This document shows, piece after piece, positions 38,901 through 44,500 of a DNA stretch of 44,500 bases; the first letter of the stretch is position 1, and each line of letters begins with the position of its first letter. This stretch comes from Mesostigma viride (Eukaryota > Streptophyta > Mesostigmatophyceae > Mesostigmatales > Mesostigmataceae). The notes beneath the pieces were generated by a model. The model ran no database searches and was not told where the DNA came from. It was given only the letters and a program-made list of their open reading frames with translations. The stretch spans positions 515,160-559,659 of the forward strand of contig RPFO01000579.1 in the NCBI GenBank assembly GCA_009746045.1, in the 5' to 3' direction. The position numbers were made by a program, and so were the translations under genes.

Positions 38901-40779
38901 AATGATGAGGTGAGCAAGTTTACGGAGCCCGTCGTAAAGCAATGTATGGAAGATGCGAGCTCAGGGTACGAATGGCAAAGTGTAAATGGCTAGGAGTTGT
39001 CGGCACTGGTGTGGGGACTACAAGGCCTAGTTTTGGGGTGTCAAACATTGGTAACACAATGCATTTCCATCAGTCGTTAGAGCCATGGAGATAATAGACC
39101 CATTCAAGGGCACGAACGCAACTGAGTATGGACCATCCATTCATTCATCACACTCTCCCGTTACGGAGTCGCAGAGGGCAAATGATACAGAAGATGAAAG
39201 GGCTGTCCGATTCCTGGGTGTTACTCAACAGGATGATTGGACCATGGCGAAAGGGGGGAGTACGGCAAGGAATCCTTCCCACGTTTTGGGGGGACGGTAT
39301 GACCATGGGAAAACACAAGCGGTAGTGTGGTACTATAGAGTGCAAGCGCGGTTATAAATCTACCAAATATGTAGCAGACCTTGCTGGTAGCTTGCTTTGA
39401 CCTTGACTCAAATCAGGGGGCTGTCAGTTCTGCAGGGGGTAGCTATGTAAGAGCTTGGAATGGGCGCTCTTGTTCATAAACGGGGCAGTGGAAGACCAAG
39501 AATCGACTTAGTCCGGTCTGGTGGCAGGGGGCTATGCACAGAAAGGGAATCCCCGCTCGTCGACGTGCTTCAGGTGTGGCACGTCGACGACCGGCACCGT
39601 CGACGTGCTTCAGGTGCACCTGTCCGCTGCCTTATGAGGGTGACGAAACGGCCGTGGCATAACTCGGCGATATGGCGTTATCGCTTCATACTACTATATC
39701 AGTATTAAGAGGTAATAAAGCATTTTCATAATTGGTTTGGCCAGCTGCGCCATGAATTTTCGCCCTTTGTTTGTATCACTTTTGCGGTTCCTTCTCGCTC
39801 GTACCTTTTTGCTGCAGATTCCCCTGAAGCTCCCGAGCTCTCAGGGTAGAGCGGTTCATGTGGCCGAGCAGGCCATTGCCAAGAATGAAGTGCAACCGTT
39901 GCGTTGGCAAACCACCGCTGCCGCTCTGGGGTGCCAGCAGCCAAGTGCACGTGGCCCATTGAAGGAGCTGCAGGGGCAGGAAAAAGAGGTGAGTGTCGGG
40001 CGAGAGTACCCAACCAGGTGCTTGCATGGTTAGCCCGTCCATATTTGCTTCGGTGAAAACAGGTAACTCCTGGGACAGTCTGAACCGGTTCTGTGAGTCT
40101 GTGACCATGCAGAAGGGGTCGACTATAGCTGGCATGTGGGAAGGTCCTGCAGGCCAGGCCTTTGTACACACATACAATTTATAGCTGGCATGAGTGAATG
40201 CAGGCAATCGGTAAGAGGTGTTTCCACGAAGTATCTGTAAAAAGCTCACAAAAAGGGTTGACAATTTTGGTCGTGAAACGGATGCATAAGTAATTGAAAC
40301 AGAGAGCAGGGTCCTCTGTTTCAAGTTTTAGGGTTGCTTTGTTCTCTTGTCTTATCCGGGCTGGTTTTCTAGGGATTGTTGCTAGCTTCACATGATTCAA
40401 CCGGCGTGACGCTTTTGTATTCTTTATGCACCCAGTGCCTGTTCTGGACCTTTTGGTGTGTAGGGAATATAAAGTAAATGATATGGCGTCTCACAGTTGC
40501 ACTTGCCACTTCCATCAGTTGCGGGAGAAGGATGCTTATGCTGTGTGTGTGGCATCACATGATTTGAAATGGGTTCACCGCTGTTTCTTCGCGCAGGAGG
40601 TCTCCAAGCCAACAATGAATCCAAAGGCAGAAGGACCTTGCAACGACTTCCCTCCTGTAAGGCTGGTTGTGGAAGTGCTACCGGAGCTGCCACAGCCATC
40701 GGACCGGCACAACAGGGTGGCTGAGCTGGCGAAACGCTTTGAAAAGGCTTGCTCTAGGTACCCGGGAGTAAACCCTTGA
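26610..40779 (+). CDS. gene B: inverted-duplicate coiled-coil gene, possibly decayed (span)
   Basis: Readable plus-strand exons are 26610-26960, 32641-32841, 33977-34189, 35181-35366, 38651-38909, 39818-39988 and 40597-40779. All except 38651-38909 are divisible by three and phase 0. The exon set matches a subset of gene A in mirrored order. Two defects are seen: a TAG inside 32641-32841 and a 4-nt length difference at the end of 38651-38909. It may be a pseudogene, or these exons may be skipped or spliced differently. No catalytic motif is present. The predicted product is a coiled coil with a Pro-containing C-terminus. Confidence 0.55.
27180..29460. other. right-arm-specific insertion or unrelated DNA, no gene recognised
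   Basis: GC-rich start, then a short tandem (TATATACTTTGGGCTCCAAA twice, with CCAAAATACCG repeated near 27450-27490), then AT-richer DNA. A G/C-run block with CCGGGGGGTGCAGAGCCCCC lies at about 28424-28510. Open frames on both strands lack recognisable domains. Confidence 0.45.
29461..29838. repeat. foldback element with repeated ATCATGGCCG arms
   Basis: The left arm (about 29461-29590) has several ATCATGGCC motifs, then GACGAATCACCGGGGCACCG and a TTTTTCC end. The right arm (about 29697-29838) contains the complement: GGAAAAAATTGGC, CGGTGCCCCGGTGATTCGTC, then GGCCATGATCC repeats. The spacer is about 100 bp. It resembles a MITE or foldback transposon. No target duplication was verified. Confidence 0.75.
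30126..32000 (-). pseudogene. possible multi-exon gene or remnant, minus strand, unrecognised
   Basis: Several minus-strand pieces look protein-like but lie in different frames with plausible splice signals between them. They include MTDSPLMRQRLREDSASLFS near 31980, ISTGKTRTLFEL near 31740 after a CAG, SDFLESRLKRALTRAMLRFL near 31560, RYLSLTNVLKVPSSP near 30905, and DELFFPGSAEKYSRTVESVL near 30760 after CTCGCAG. The STGKT piece resembles part of a Walker A loop, so a P-loop ATPase remnant is conceivable. No full domain can be assembled with confidence. The continuous 284-codon open frame at 30126-30980 does not follow these pieces and is probably chance. Confidence 0.25.
32030..32335 (+). pseudogene. 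LINE-like ORF C-terminal tail and 3' UTR, right-arm copy
   Basis: It reads EEFGAMGPKTAEFFHECCQR, then LDLEGQTAPWSARTWSSYW and RQRLSLALTRTVADVLFRR, ending THAV and TAG at 32278. It matches the left-arm copy at 18930-19245 in inverted orientation, including the 3' UTR. A 5'-truncated insertion that predates the inverted duplication explains both copies. Confidence 0.5.
32430..32500 (+). repeat. dispersed repeat, copy 3
   Basis: CCTTATGTTGCATGCCCATC, TCACCTCC, then CATTCTCAACTAATATATA. Same orientation as the copies at 11643 and 22619, even though its surroundings are inverted relative to them. Confidence 0.65.
32504..32660 (+). repeat. tandem duplication of the exon entry region
   Basis: GATGACCGCCGGGACGACCACTTG...GTGAGAACCAAC at 32507 is repeated as GATGACTGCCGCGTAGACCACTTG...CCGAGAACCATC at 32607. 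The second copy holds the acceptor used by the exon at 32641. The first has TGCTGATGTG in place of GGCAGATGTC, so it has lost the AG. Confidence 0.75.
32641..32841 (+). CDS. gene B SENH-type cassette with in-frame TAG
   Basis: 67 codons in length, acceptor TATATGGCAG, donor GAA|GTGAGA. It begins MSENHRMVAEIACS and then has TAG at 32683-32685, where gene A cassettes 2 and 5 have CAG (Gln). After it the frame continues with EVADLQRQLEEMRGALREQA and GEKEE, typical of the family. A single C-to-T change explains the stop. Being symmetric, the exon could be skipped without losing frame. Confidence 0.65.
33437..33660. repeat. (CCCT)n microsatellite
   Basis: Almost pure CCCT units on the plus (sense) strand, the same sequence and place as the left-arm (GGGA)n array seen on its own sense strand. 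Confidence 0.97.
33658..33950. repeat. (CACT)n microsatellite
   Basis: CCCT units change stepwise into CACT units over about 60 bp and then become pure CACT. The array ends 27 bp before the exon at 33977. Confidence 0.97.
33977..34189 (+). CDS. gene B SETL-type coiled-coil cassette
   Basis: 71 codons, phase 0-0, acceptor CCTTCCCTCCAG, donor GAG|GTACGT. It starts VSETLGKTSAELEQCEDRVA, continues QAEVAALRQQLEETRGARQE and ends SQKEDE. It has an extra segment (WLDRGAQLLHM) compared with gene A cassette 6. The frame is intact. Confidence 0.8.
34195..34350. repeat. G-rich GTGGAGGGGG minisatellite
   Basis: Imperfect GTGGAGGGGG units start 5 bp after the splice donor of the preceding exon on the sense strand. 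Runs of seven G are frequent. Confidence 0.92.
34400..35150. other. gene B intron, nothing recognised
   Basis: Mixed composition, a TTTTGTTTTG-rich stretch at about 35087-35115, and no cassette exon or transposon motif. Confidence 0.45.
35181..35366 (+). CDS. gene B coiled-coil cassette, IAEAL type
   Basis: 62 codons, phase 0-0, acceptor TTGTCTTACAG, donor GAG|GTGGGG. It starts IAEALHVTLNELEQVRARAE, continues RQAEVADLQLQLGEVQGALK and ends MERRDE. It is most like gene A cassette 8 in the second half. The frame is intact. Confidence 0.8.
35440..36065. other. gene B intron, nothing recognised
   Basis: No exon, RNA or element signature. An AT-rich stretch occurs at 35800-35840. Confidence 0.45.
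36066..37052. repeat. 9-bp array (GATGGTTCT)n with higher-order structure
   Basis: About 108 units. A variant block with GGTCTTTATGGC followed later by two GGTTCCGAT units recurs at about 36122, 36374 and 36599, spaced 252 and 225 bp (28 and 25 units). One plus frame reads Ser-Asp-Gly repeats and others are also open, because no stop fits the unit. It lies inside an intron of gene B, so it is treated as satellite. Confidence 0.96.
37092..37952. repeat. 9-bp array (GGCCCTTAC/T)n
   Basis: About 95 units of GGCCCTTAT or GGCCCTTAC arranged in blocks: TAT block, TAC block, mixed block with CAGCCC and CCGCCC variants, TAC, then TAT. It begins only about 40 bp after the previous 9-bp array ends. 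All plus frames are open for compositional reasons. Confidence 0.96.
38213..38909. repeat. inverted-duplication block, right arm (SETV cassette and upstream intron)
   Basis: Partner of about 11990-12687. Landmarks are CTCTCTTCAAGGGGGAT, GTGGTGGGCTGATTGTGGCG, GCAGCATGCTGGGTGACAGT and the cassette itself. Confidence 0.9.
38651..38909 (+). CDS. gene B coiled-coil cassette, SETV type, frame problem at the 3' end
   Basis: Acceptor TTTCTGGCAG. It starts VSETVRATREELERWQARAT and continues FAAADKALATKQAELLG and ELERQLAEAQAKLRQPQ. A consensus donor GAG|GTGAGC follows at 38909, giving 259 bp, which is not a multiple of three. Relative to gene A there are four more bases between CCTCAG and AATGATGAG, and the native frame meets TGA at 38903. 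Stopping at CAG|GC (38887) would give 237 bp in frame, using a rare GC donor. Confidence 0.65.
38920..39810. other. gene B intron, nothing recognised
   Basis: No cassette or repeat array. A short repeat CGTCGACGTGCTTCAGGTG occurs twice at about 39558 and 39599. Confidence 0.45.
39818..39988 (+). CDS. gene B degenerate coiled-coil cassette
   Basis: 57 codons, phase 0-0, acceptor TTTTTGCTGCAG, donor GAG|GTGAGT. It starts IPLKLPSSQGRAVHVAEQAI, has AKNEVQPLRWQTTAAALG, and ends PLKELQGQEKE. The family pattern is visible (AEQAIAKNE, LKELQ) but prolines and substitutions weaken the helix. No gene A partner was found. Confidence 0.65.
40000..40590. other. gene B last intron, nothing recognised
   Basis: No exon or repeat signature between the degenerate cassette and the terminal exon. 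Confidence 0.45.
40597..40779 (+). CDS. gene B terminal exon
   Basis: Acceptor TTTCTTCGCGCAG. 60 codons then TGA at 40777-40779, in phase 0 with the preceding exon. It starts EVSKPTMNPKAEGPCNDFPP, then VVEVLPELPQPSDRHNRVAE and KRFEKACSRYPGVNP. Proline-rich, not a coiled-coil cassette. The SDRHNRVAE segment matches the end of gene A near 11930, which supports both as gene ends. Confidence 0.7.
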   Translation, partial: EVSKPTMNPKAEGPCNDFPPVRLVVEVLPELPQPSDRHNRVAELAKRFEKACSRYPGVNP

Positions 40780-40939
40780 TTGACCCATAAATGAGATGCC
40801 AGTCAAAATAGAGGCAACTCTAATGAAGGCTAGCGCCTATAATGGTACTCCCCACGGATGATGCCAAGAATTTAGCCAAGCTTTGCCTATGCAGAGAGCT
40901 ACTCTCTGCTGAGAAGCCATGCCCTTAGCCATTGTTTAG

Positions 40940-41080
40940 CCCCTCCCACTTAGGACTAATGCTCACGTGACGCAGTCACGTGTCTATTAATTAATTAATT
41001 AATTGTTTAGCCATTAATTAATTAATTAATTAATAGACACGTGACTGCGTCACGTGAGCATAAGTCCTCAGTGGGAGGGG
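40940..41080. repeat. near-perfect 141-bp palindrome
   Basis: Arms of about 62-66 bp start CCCCTCCCACT and end AGTGGGAGGGG. They contain ATGCTCACGTGACGCAGTC, ACGTGTCTATTAATTAATT and their complements, around a short loop with GTTTAGCC. CACGTG occurs twice per arm region. It is either a MITE-like hairpin or a cruciform-forming element between gene B's stop and the LINE 3' end. Confidence 0.9.
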
Positions 41081-41111
41081 AACATGGGATGGAATGGATG
41101 GTATAAGCTAT
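41081..41111 (-). other. start of LINE 3' flank
   Basis: Only about 30 bp separate the LINE stop codon from the palindrome at 40940-41080. No poly(A) tail or target duplication was recognised, so the LINE 3' UTR may include the palindrome. Confidence 0.4.
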
Positions 41112-44100
41112 CTAGGTCCTAGTTACAGGGGTGTGGGCACCGCGGCCCGAATCGCTATGAATGCCATACGCGGTCACACGCGGAGCCCCCACAGGCTTGG
41201 GGGTGGTCTCCTTCATCACTACTTGCCATCTATCCTTGCGCACCATCTGCCTCCATATTACAGACAAACCAGGAGGCTGCCCGGGGGTGAGCCCGTCACG
41301 TCTAGTGTAGCACATGTCCATGCCGAGTCTATCACGAAAAGTCCACGGGTGGCGGCCCTGCCGCGCGCGGCCGGGGGCACGCCAGGTGAGGACATATCGC
41401 CCAGGCTGGGCGGGCTTGGTGCCAGCTAGTCTATCTGATGTATCTACCTGATCTGTGCGGGCCAGGTGCCCGGCTAGGCCCAGGCGCCTGTGCCTAATAA
41501 TGTGGGAAACATAGGGCAAATCAGCGTACAAATCCTCATTACTAATGTGCAAACCAAAGGGGATGTTAAGGGCCTTGCGCAGCATCTTGGTGACGGCGCC
41601 GTCGAGTCGTTGCTCCAGCTCCTGCATCAGTGTCCACGTCTCGGCGCCGTAGGTCAGGATCGTCAGAATGACGACCTTGAAGAGGTCACGCTTGACGATC
41701 CGGGGTAGGGCGGGGTTGCTCCACCAGCGGCGGTGGTCATGGAGGTGCGCCCACGCCATGCCGATCCGTGTCGTCATGTCGTCCTCGCAGTCGGGAAGCC
41801 AACTGCCGAGCAGCTTGAAGCGGCCTGAAGGAGGGTAGTTGACCTCGGCATCGTCTAAGAGGCGGAGTGTGGGTGGGGGCCCTGCCATGCCGAGGGCCAG
41901 GGCCTCCGTTTTGGGGCTGATTTCTAGACCAACCGCCCGAGCCTCGAGCGCCAGGCAGTCCAGCCAAAGTTGGGCAGACTCCGGCTTCTCGATGAGCGTG
42001 ATGTCGTCGGCATAAATGAGGTCAGCTAGTAAATTCTGCTTGTTAGTCGGCCCCCCTTCCCCAAGCTCGTTCGTGATCGCTAGGCCAGGGGCACGGCCTG
42101 CAATGCTAGCAAAGCGAGCACGTGCCTGGCGCATAACATAATCCACTACAATAATAAACAGGTACGGCGACAGGACGCAACCCTGCCAGACGCCGGTCTG
42201 CAGTGGGCATGGCGGGGTAATGCCGTGTTGAGTGCGCACCGAAGTGGTCGACCCCTCATACAGCGTGCGGATGACGGTAATCAGGGGAGTGGGGACGCGA
42301 GCGCGAGCAAGTACAGCCCATAGAGCGTCCCAGAGGACAGAATCAAAAGCCTTGATGAAGTCGACGAAGATCAGGATTGCGGGAAACTCACCAGGTTGCA
42401 GGAGAGCGATTTCCTCGAAGAGGCGACGCGCGACGAAGATGGCCATGACGGTGTTGCGCCCAGGACGGAAGCCCATTTGACTTTCCCCAAGGTGACAGTC
42501 GAGAGCAGAACGAAGGCGGTTGAGGATCATGCGCATGAACAACTTAAGTGCGGCGCTCTGGATGCAGACTCCTCTGTAGTTGGCGGGGTCGTCAGGGGAA
42601 CCTTTGTTTTTGTACAGCATAATACGGTAGCTGTGCTGCCACTCAGGAATCGGCGGCGCGTCGGCAAGCAGGATCCGGTTGCAGACGTCAAGCAGGAACC
42701 CCGTGAGCGCCGTCAGCTTAATCACCGGGGCTGGGAGCTGGTCAGGTCCAACGGCGGCATAGAAGCGGAGTTGCTTGGCGGCGGTGCTCAGCTCGAGCTC
42801 GGTGAACGGCGGGAGCTCGTTGGGGTCGGCCAGGGGTTCCGTCAGGGCTGGGTACGTGTAGTCCTGCTCAGCGGCGGGCGGCGTGGGCGGCGCAGGGACG
42901 TCCGCCGGTGCTACTGCCAGGCGTGCGGCCGCCAGAGGGCCAAGCGGCGGAGGCGGCGGGGGGGCGCCGAGCAGCCGGGACTGGGAGGAATACCACTGGT
43001 CGAGCTGCTGCTGCGGTGAGCCAGAGAGCGTCCGCGGCGCCGGCTGCGCGCCGCCGGCGGGCCGTTGGGCGTGACGCAGGCGGGTCCAGGCGTACTTGCC
43101 GTGCTGGTCCTTGAGGTGGGCGAAGTACTCGCGGACATGAAGGTCCTCCTGCTCCTTGGTCGCCTGCCGGATGGCCGAGTGGTAATCGGCTTTGAGGCGG
43201 GCGTAGCGGGCGGGGTCGCTGTTGTCGCGCAGGGCTTGCCGGGCCTGGATGACGGCGGGGAGCCGGTGCAGGCTGGTGAAGCGGGGCGGGCGGCGGGGGG
43301 GCAGTAGGGCCCCGGCCGCGGGCAGCTTGTCAGCGAGGTGCCGAAGGGCCGATGCCGGGCCGGCAGCGAACAGCTGGGCGTGGCTGGCCGGGATGTCCAG
43401 CGCGTCGACGAACGCCTCTGCGGCGCGCTTGTGGGCGCGTTTTTCAGGGAAGTCCTCCAGAGCGTCGTCAGATTTCTCGAGCAACTGAAGTGTGCGCAAA
43501 TCAGGTGGTGCCACGTGCTTACGAAAGGGCGAGGGGAATCGCAGGCGGATGCGGGCGGTGACGATGCGATGATCGGAGCGCACCAGGGGGATCACATGCG
43601 AGCGAGCAGCTAGTACAGATCCTTGATGACGCTTGCGCATTACAACATAGTCAATGCAGCGTTCAGTGCCAGTTGGCGAGGTGTGTGTGACCAAAGCATC
43701 TGGACTATGTGGAAAGCGAGTGTTGGCAGTGACCAAATCGCATGTCGTAAGCAAATCAGCAAAAAGTTCAGTGTTGGCATTGGAGACCGTACCGTTGGGG
43801 GCGTGCTGACATCCGCCAGTACCCGGTGGTAGCGTGGCGTTGGCGTCCAGCAGCAGAGCGAGGTAGTTGCGACCAGGGATGCCGTTCGCCAGGTTCTCCA
43901 GCGCTGCAAAGAAGTCCTTGCGGTCTTGTTCTGGGTGGCCGGAGTGGGGTGCGTAACCAACGCCCACCGTCAGGGCGTAGGTCGAGTGGCCCTCCATCGA
44001 ATGAAAAGTGGCCACGAGGAGCCGAGCGTTGACCAGCTGGGGTTCGCCCATGTGGCGTACGGCGAGCGGGGAGCAGAGGAGACCGACGCCCCCGTTCCCG

Positions 44101-44500
44101 GTGCCGTCGCCGCCTCCGTAGTAGAACCGCCAGCCGTCGATGTCGTCAGCAACAAGGGCAGTTGATCCGCGGGCCGATGCAGTGCGCCTGTGTTCTTGGA
44201 TTCCCAGGATGGCGATATTATTGTCGATGCAGAAACCAATAAGATTGGAGACTCGATGGCACTGACAGTCGTCACTGCGCAGGCAGTGACAGCGGTCAGC
44301 GTCGGGCTGGAGCGTGCGGGCGTTGAAGGTGGCGATGACCAAGGGCGCGCGTTGACCGAAAAGGGGGGTGCAGGCGGGGGTGGGGGCGGAGATGGGGCAG
44401 GGTGGTGATGGGGGTGGGGGTGGAGGTGGTGGGGTAGGGGGGGCGGGTTGGGGACTTATGCTTTCAATCACCGTTTCGATTCTTCCTGCCAACGCGTCGA
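41112..44500 (-). CDS. LINE (non-LTR retrotransposon) polyprotein: endonuclease plus reverse transcriptase, 5' end beyond the window
   Basis: An uninterrupted frame of at least 1126 codons ends TAG at 41114-41112 and stays open to the window edge, so the true start is not in view. Numbering from the codon at 44492: a Pro-rich leader (15-45), AP-endonuclease-like domain (about 50-318) with ATFNARTL, GIQEHRR (E100), GVGYAP, LLDANAT, IDYVVMRK and SDHRIV (H308), a linker, then reverse transcriptase (about 575-870) with NKGSPDDPANYRGVCI, GFRPGRNT, FVDFIKAFDSV (D711), GCVLSPYLF and YADD (827-830, at 42014-42003). The C-terminal region has LTYGAETWTL and a RRLGLAGHLAR motif. No stop or frameshift was found, so this copy may be recent or active. 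A Cys/His cluster (CHCLRSDDCQCH, 68-79) sits within the endonuclease region. The clade is not assigned. Confidence 0.93.
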   Translation of the reverse strand, partial: DALAGRIETVIESISPQPAPPTPPPPPPPPSPPCPISAPTPACTPLFGQRAPLVIATFNARTLQPDADRCHCLRSDDCQCHRVSNLIGFCIDNNIAILGIQEHRRTASARGSTALVADDIDGWRFYYGGGDGTGNGGVGLLCSPLAVRHMGEPQLVNARLLVATFHSMEGHSTYALTVGVGYAPHSGHPEQDRKDFFAALENLANGIPGRNYLALLLDANATLPPGTGGCQHAPNGTVSNANTELFADLLTTCDLVTANTRFPHSPDALVTHTSPTGTERCIDYVVMRKRHQGSVLAARSHVIPLVRSDHRIVTARIRLRFPSPFRKHVAPPDLRTLQLLEKSDDALEDFPEKRAHKRAAEAFVDALDIPASHAQLFAAGPASALRHLADKLPAAGALLPPRRPPRFTSLHRLPAVIQARQALRDNSDPARYARLKADYHSAIRQATKEQEDLHVREYFAHLKDQHGKYAWTRLRHAQRPAGGAQPAPRTLSGSPQQQLDQWYSSQSRLLGAPPPPPPLGPLAAARLAVAPADVPAPPTPPAAEQDYTYPALTEPLADPNELPPFTELELSTAAKQLRFYAAVGPDQLPAPVIKLTALTGFLLDVCNRILLADAPPIPEWQHSYRIMLYKNKGSPDDPANYRGVCIQSAALKLFMRMILNRLRSALDCHLGESQMGFRPGRNTVMAIFVARRLFEEIALLQPGEFPAILIFVDFIKAFDSVLWDALWAVLARARVPTPLITVIRTLYEGSTTSVRTQHGITPPCPLQTGVWQGCVLSPYLFIIVVDYVMRQARARFASIAGRAPGLAITNELGEGGPTNKQNLLADLIYADDITLIEKPESAQLWLDCLALEARAVGLEISPKTEALALGMAGPPPTLRLLDDAEVNYPPSGRFKLLGSWLPDCEDDMTTRIGMAWAHLHDHRRWWSNPALPRIVKRDLFKVVILTILTYGAETWTLMQELEQRLDGAVTKMLRKALNIPFGLHISNEDLYADLPYVSHIIRHRRLGLAGHLARTDQVDTSDRLAGTKPAQPGRYVLTWRAPGRARQGRHPWTFRDRLGMDMCYTRRDGLTPGQPPGLSVIWRQMVRKDRWQVVMKETTPKPVGAPRVTAYGIHSDSGRGAHTPVTRT

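Overview
The window is eukaryotic nuclear DNA, very repeat-rich. The evidence is a Ty3/gypsy-type LTR retrotransposon remnant, a LINE (non-LTR retrotransposon) with endonuclease and reverse transcriptase domains, kilobases of tetranucleotide and 9-bp arrays, and many short exons with consensus splice sites (pyrimidine-tract-AG acceptors, GTGAG donors). The GC-rich coding style and repeat types would suit a microalga or other protist with a large genome. I cannot name the organism from sequence alone.

Layout. 1-4475: 3' part of a degraded Ty3/gypsy-like element. It has a frameshifted RT-RNase H-integrase stump, a gag-like frameshifted ORF placed unusually after pol, a polypurine tract and a 574-bp 3' LTR (TGTTACG...CGTAACA). 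4476-11860: mostly gene-free. It holds C-rich DNA, a G/C hairpin, (GACG)n and (AATG)n arrays, a LINE 3' fragment, diverged tandem repeats and a tRNA-like element. 11866-24120 (minus) and 26610-40779 (plus): two divergent, head-to-head, related multi-exon genes, here called A and B. They encode coiled-coil proteins built from about 60-67-codon exons. 40940-41080: a near-perfect 141-bp palindrome. 41112-44500 (minus): an uninterrupted LINE ORF running off the window edge.

The central result is that genes A and B lie on the two arms of one large, diverged inverted duplication of about 29 kb. The arms meet at a 3.6-kb palindrome (23563-27179) centred near 25370. Matching exons, matching intron sequence and a matching LINE 3' tail occur in inverted order on both arms, interrupted by arm-specific expansions. 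In gene A twelve exons can be read. Every one has a length divisible by three and phase-0 boundaries, nearly all start with a hydrophobic residue then Ser-Glu or Ser-Lys, and most end in Asp-Glu or a similar acidic/polar pair before GTGAG. This is a modular, symmetric exon cassette array that can grow or shrink without breaking frame. Gene B has fewer exons, an in-frame TAG and a 4-nt indel, so it looks partly decayed unless those exons are skipped.

Several microsatellites are tied to the cassettes. Three cassettes have a (CCCT)n array in the sense strand at or close to the splice acceptor, so the satellite seems to act as, or grew from, the polypyrimidine tract. I found no rRNA, no convincing tRNA gene and no CRISPR array. 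The protein function of genes A and B is not recognised beyond coiled-coil architecture.
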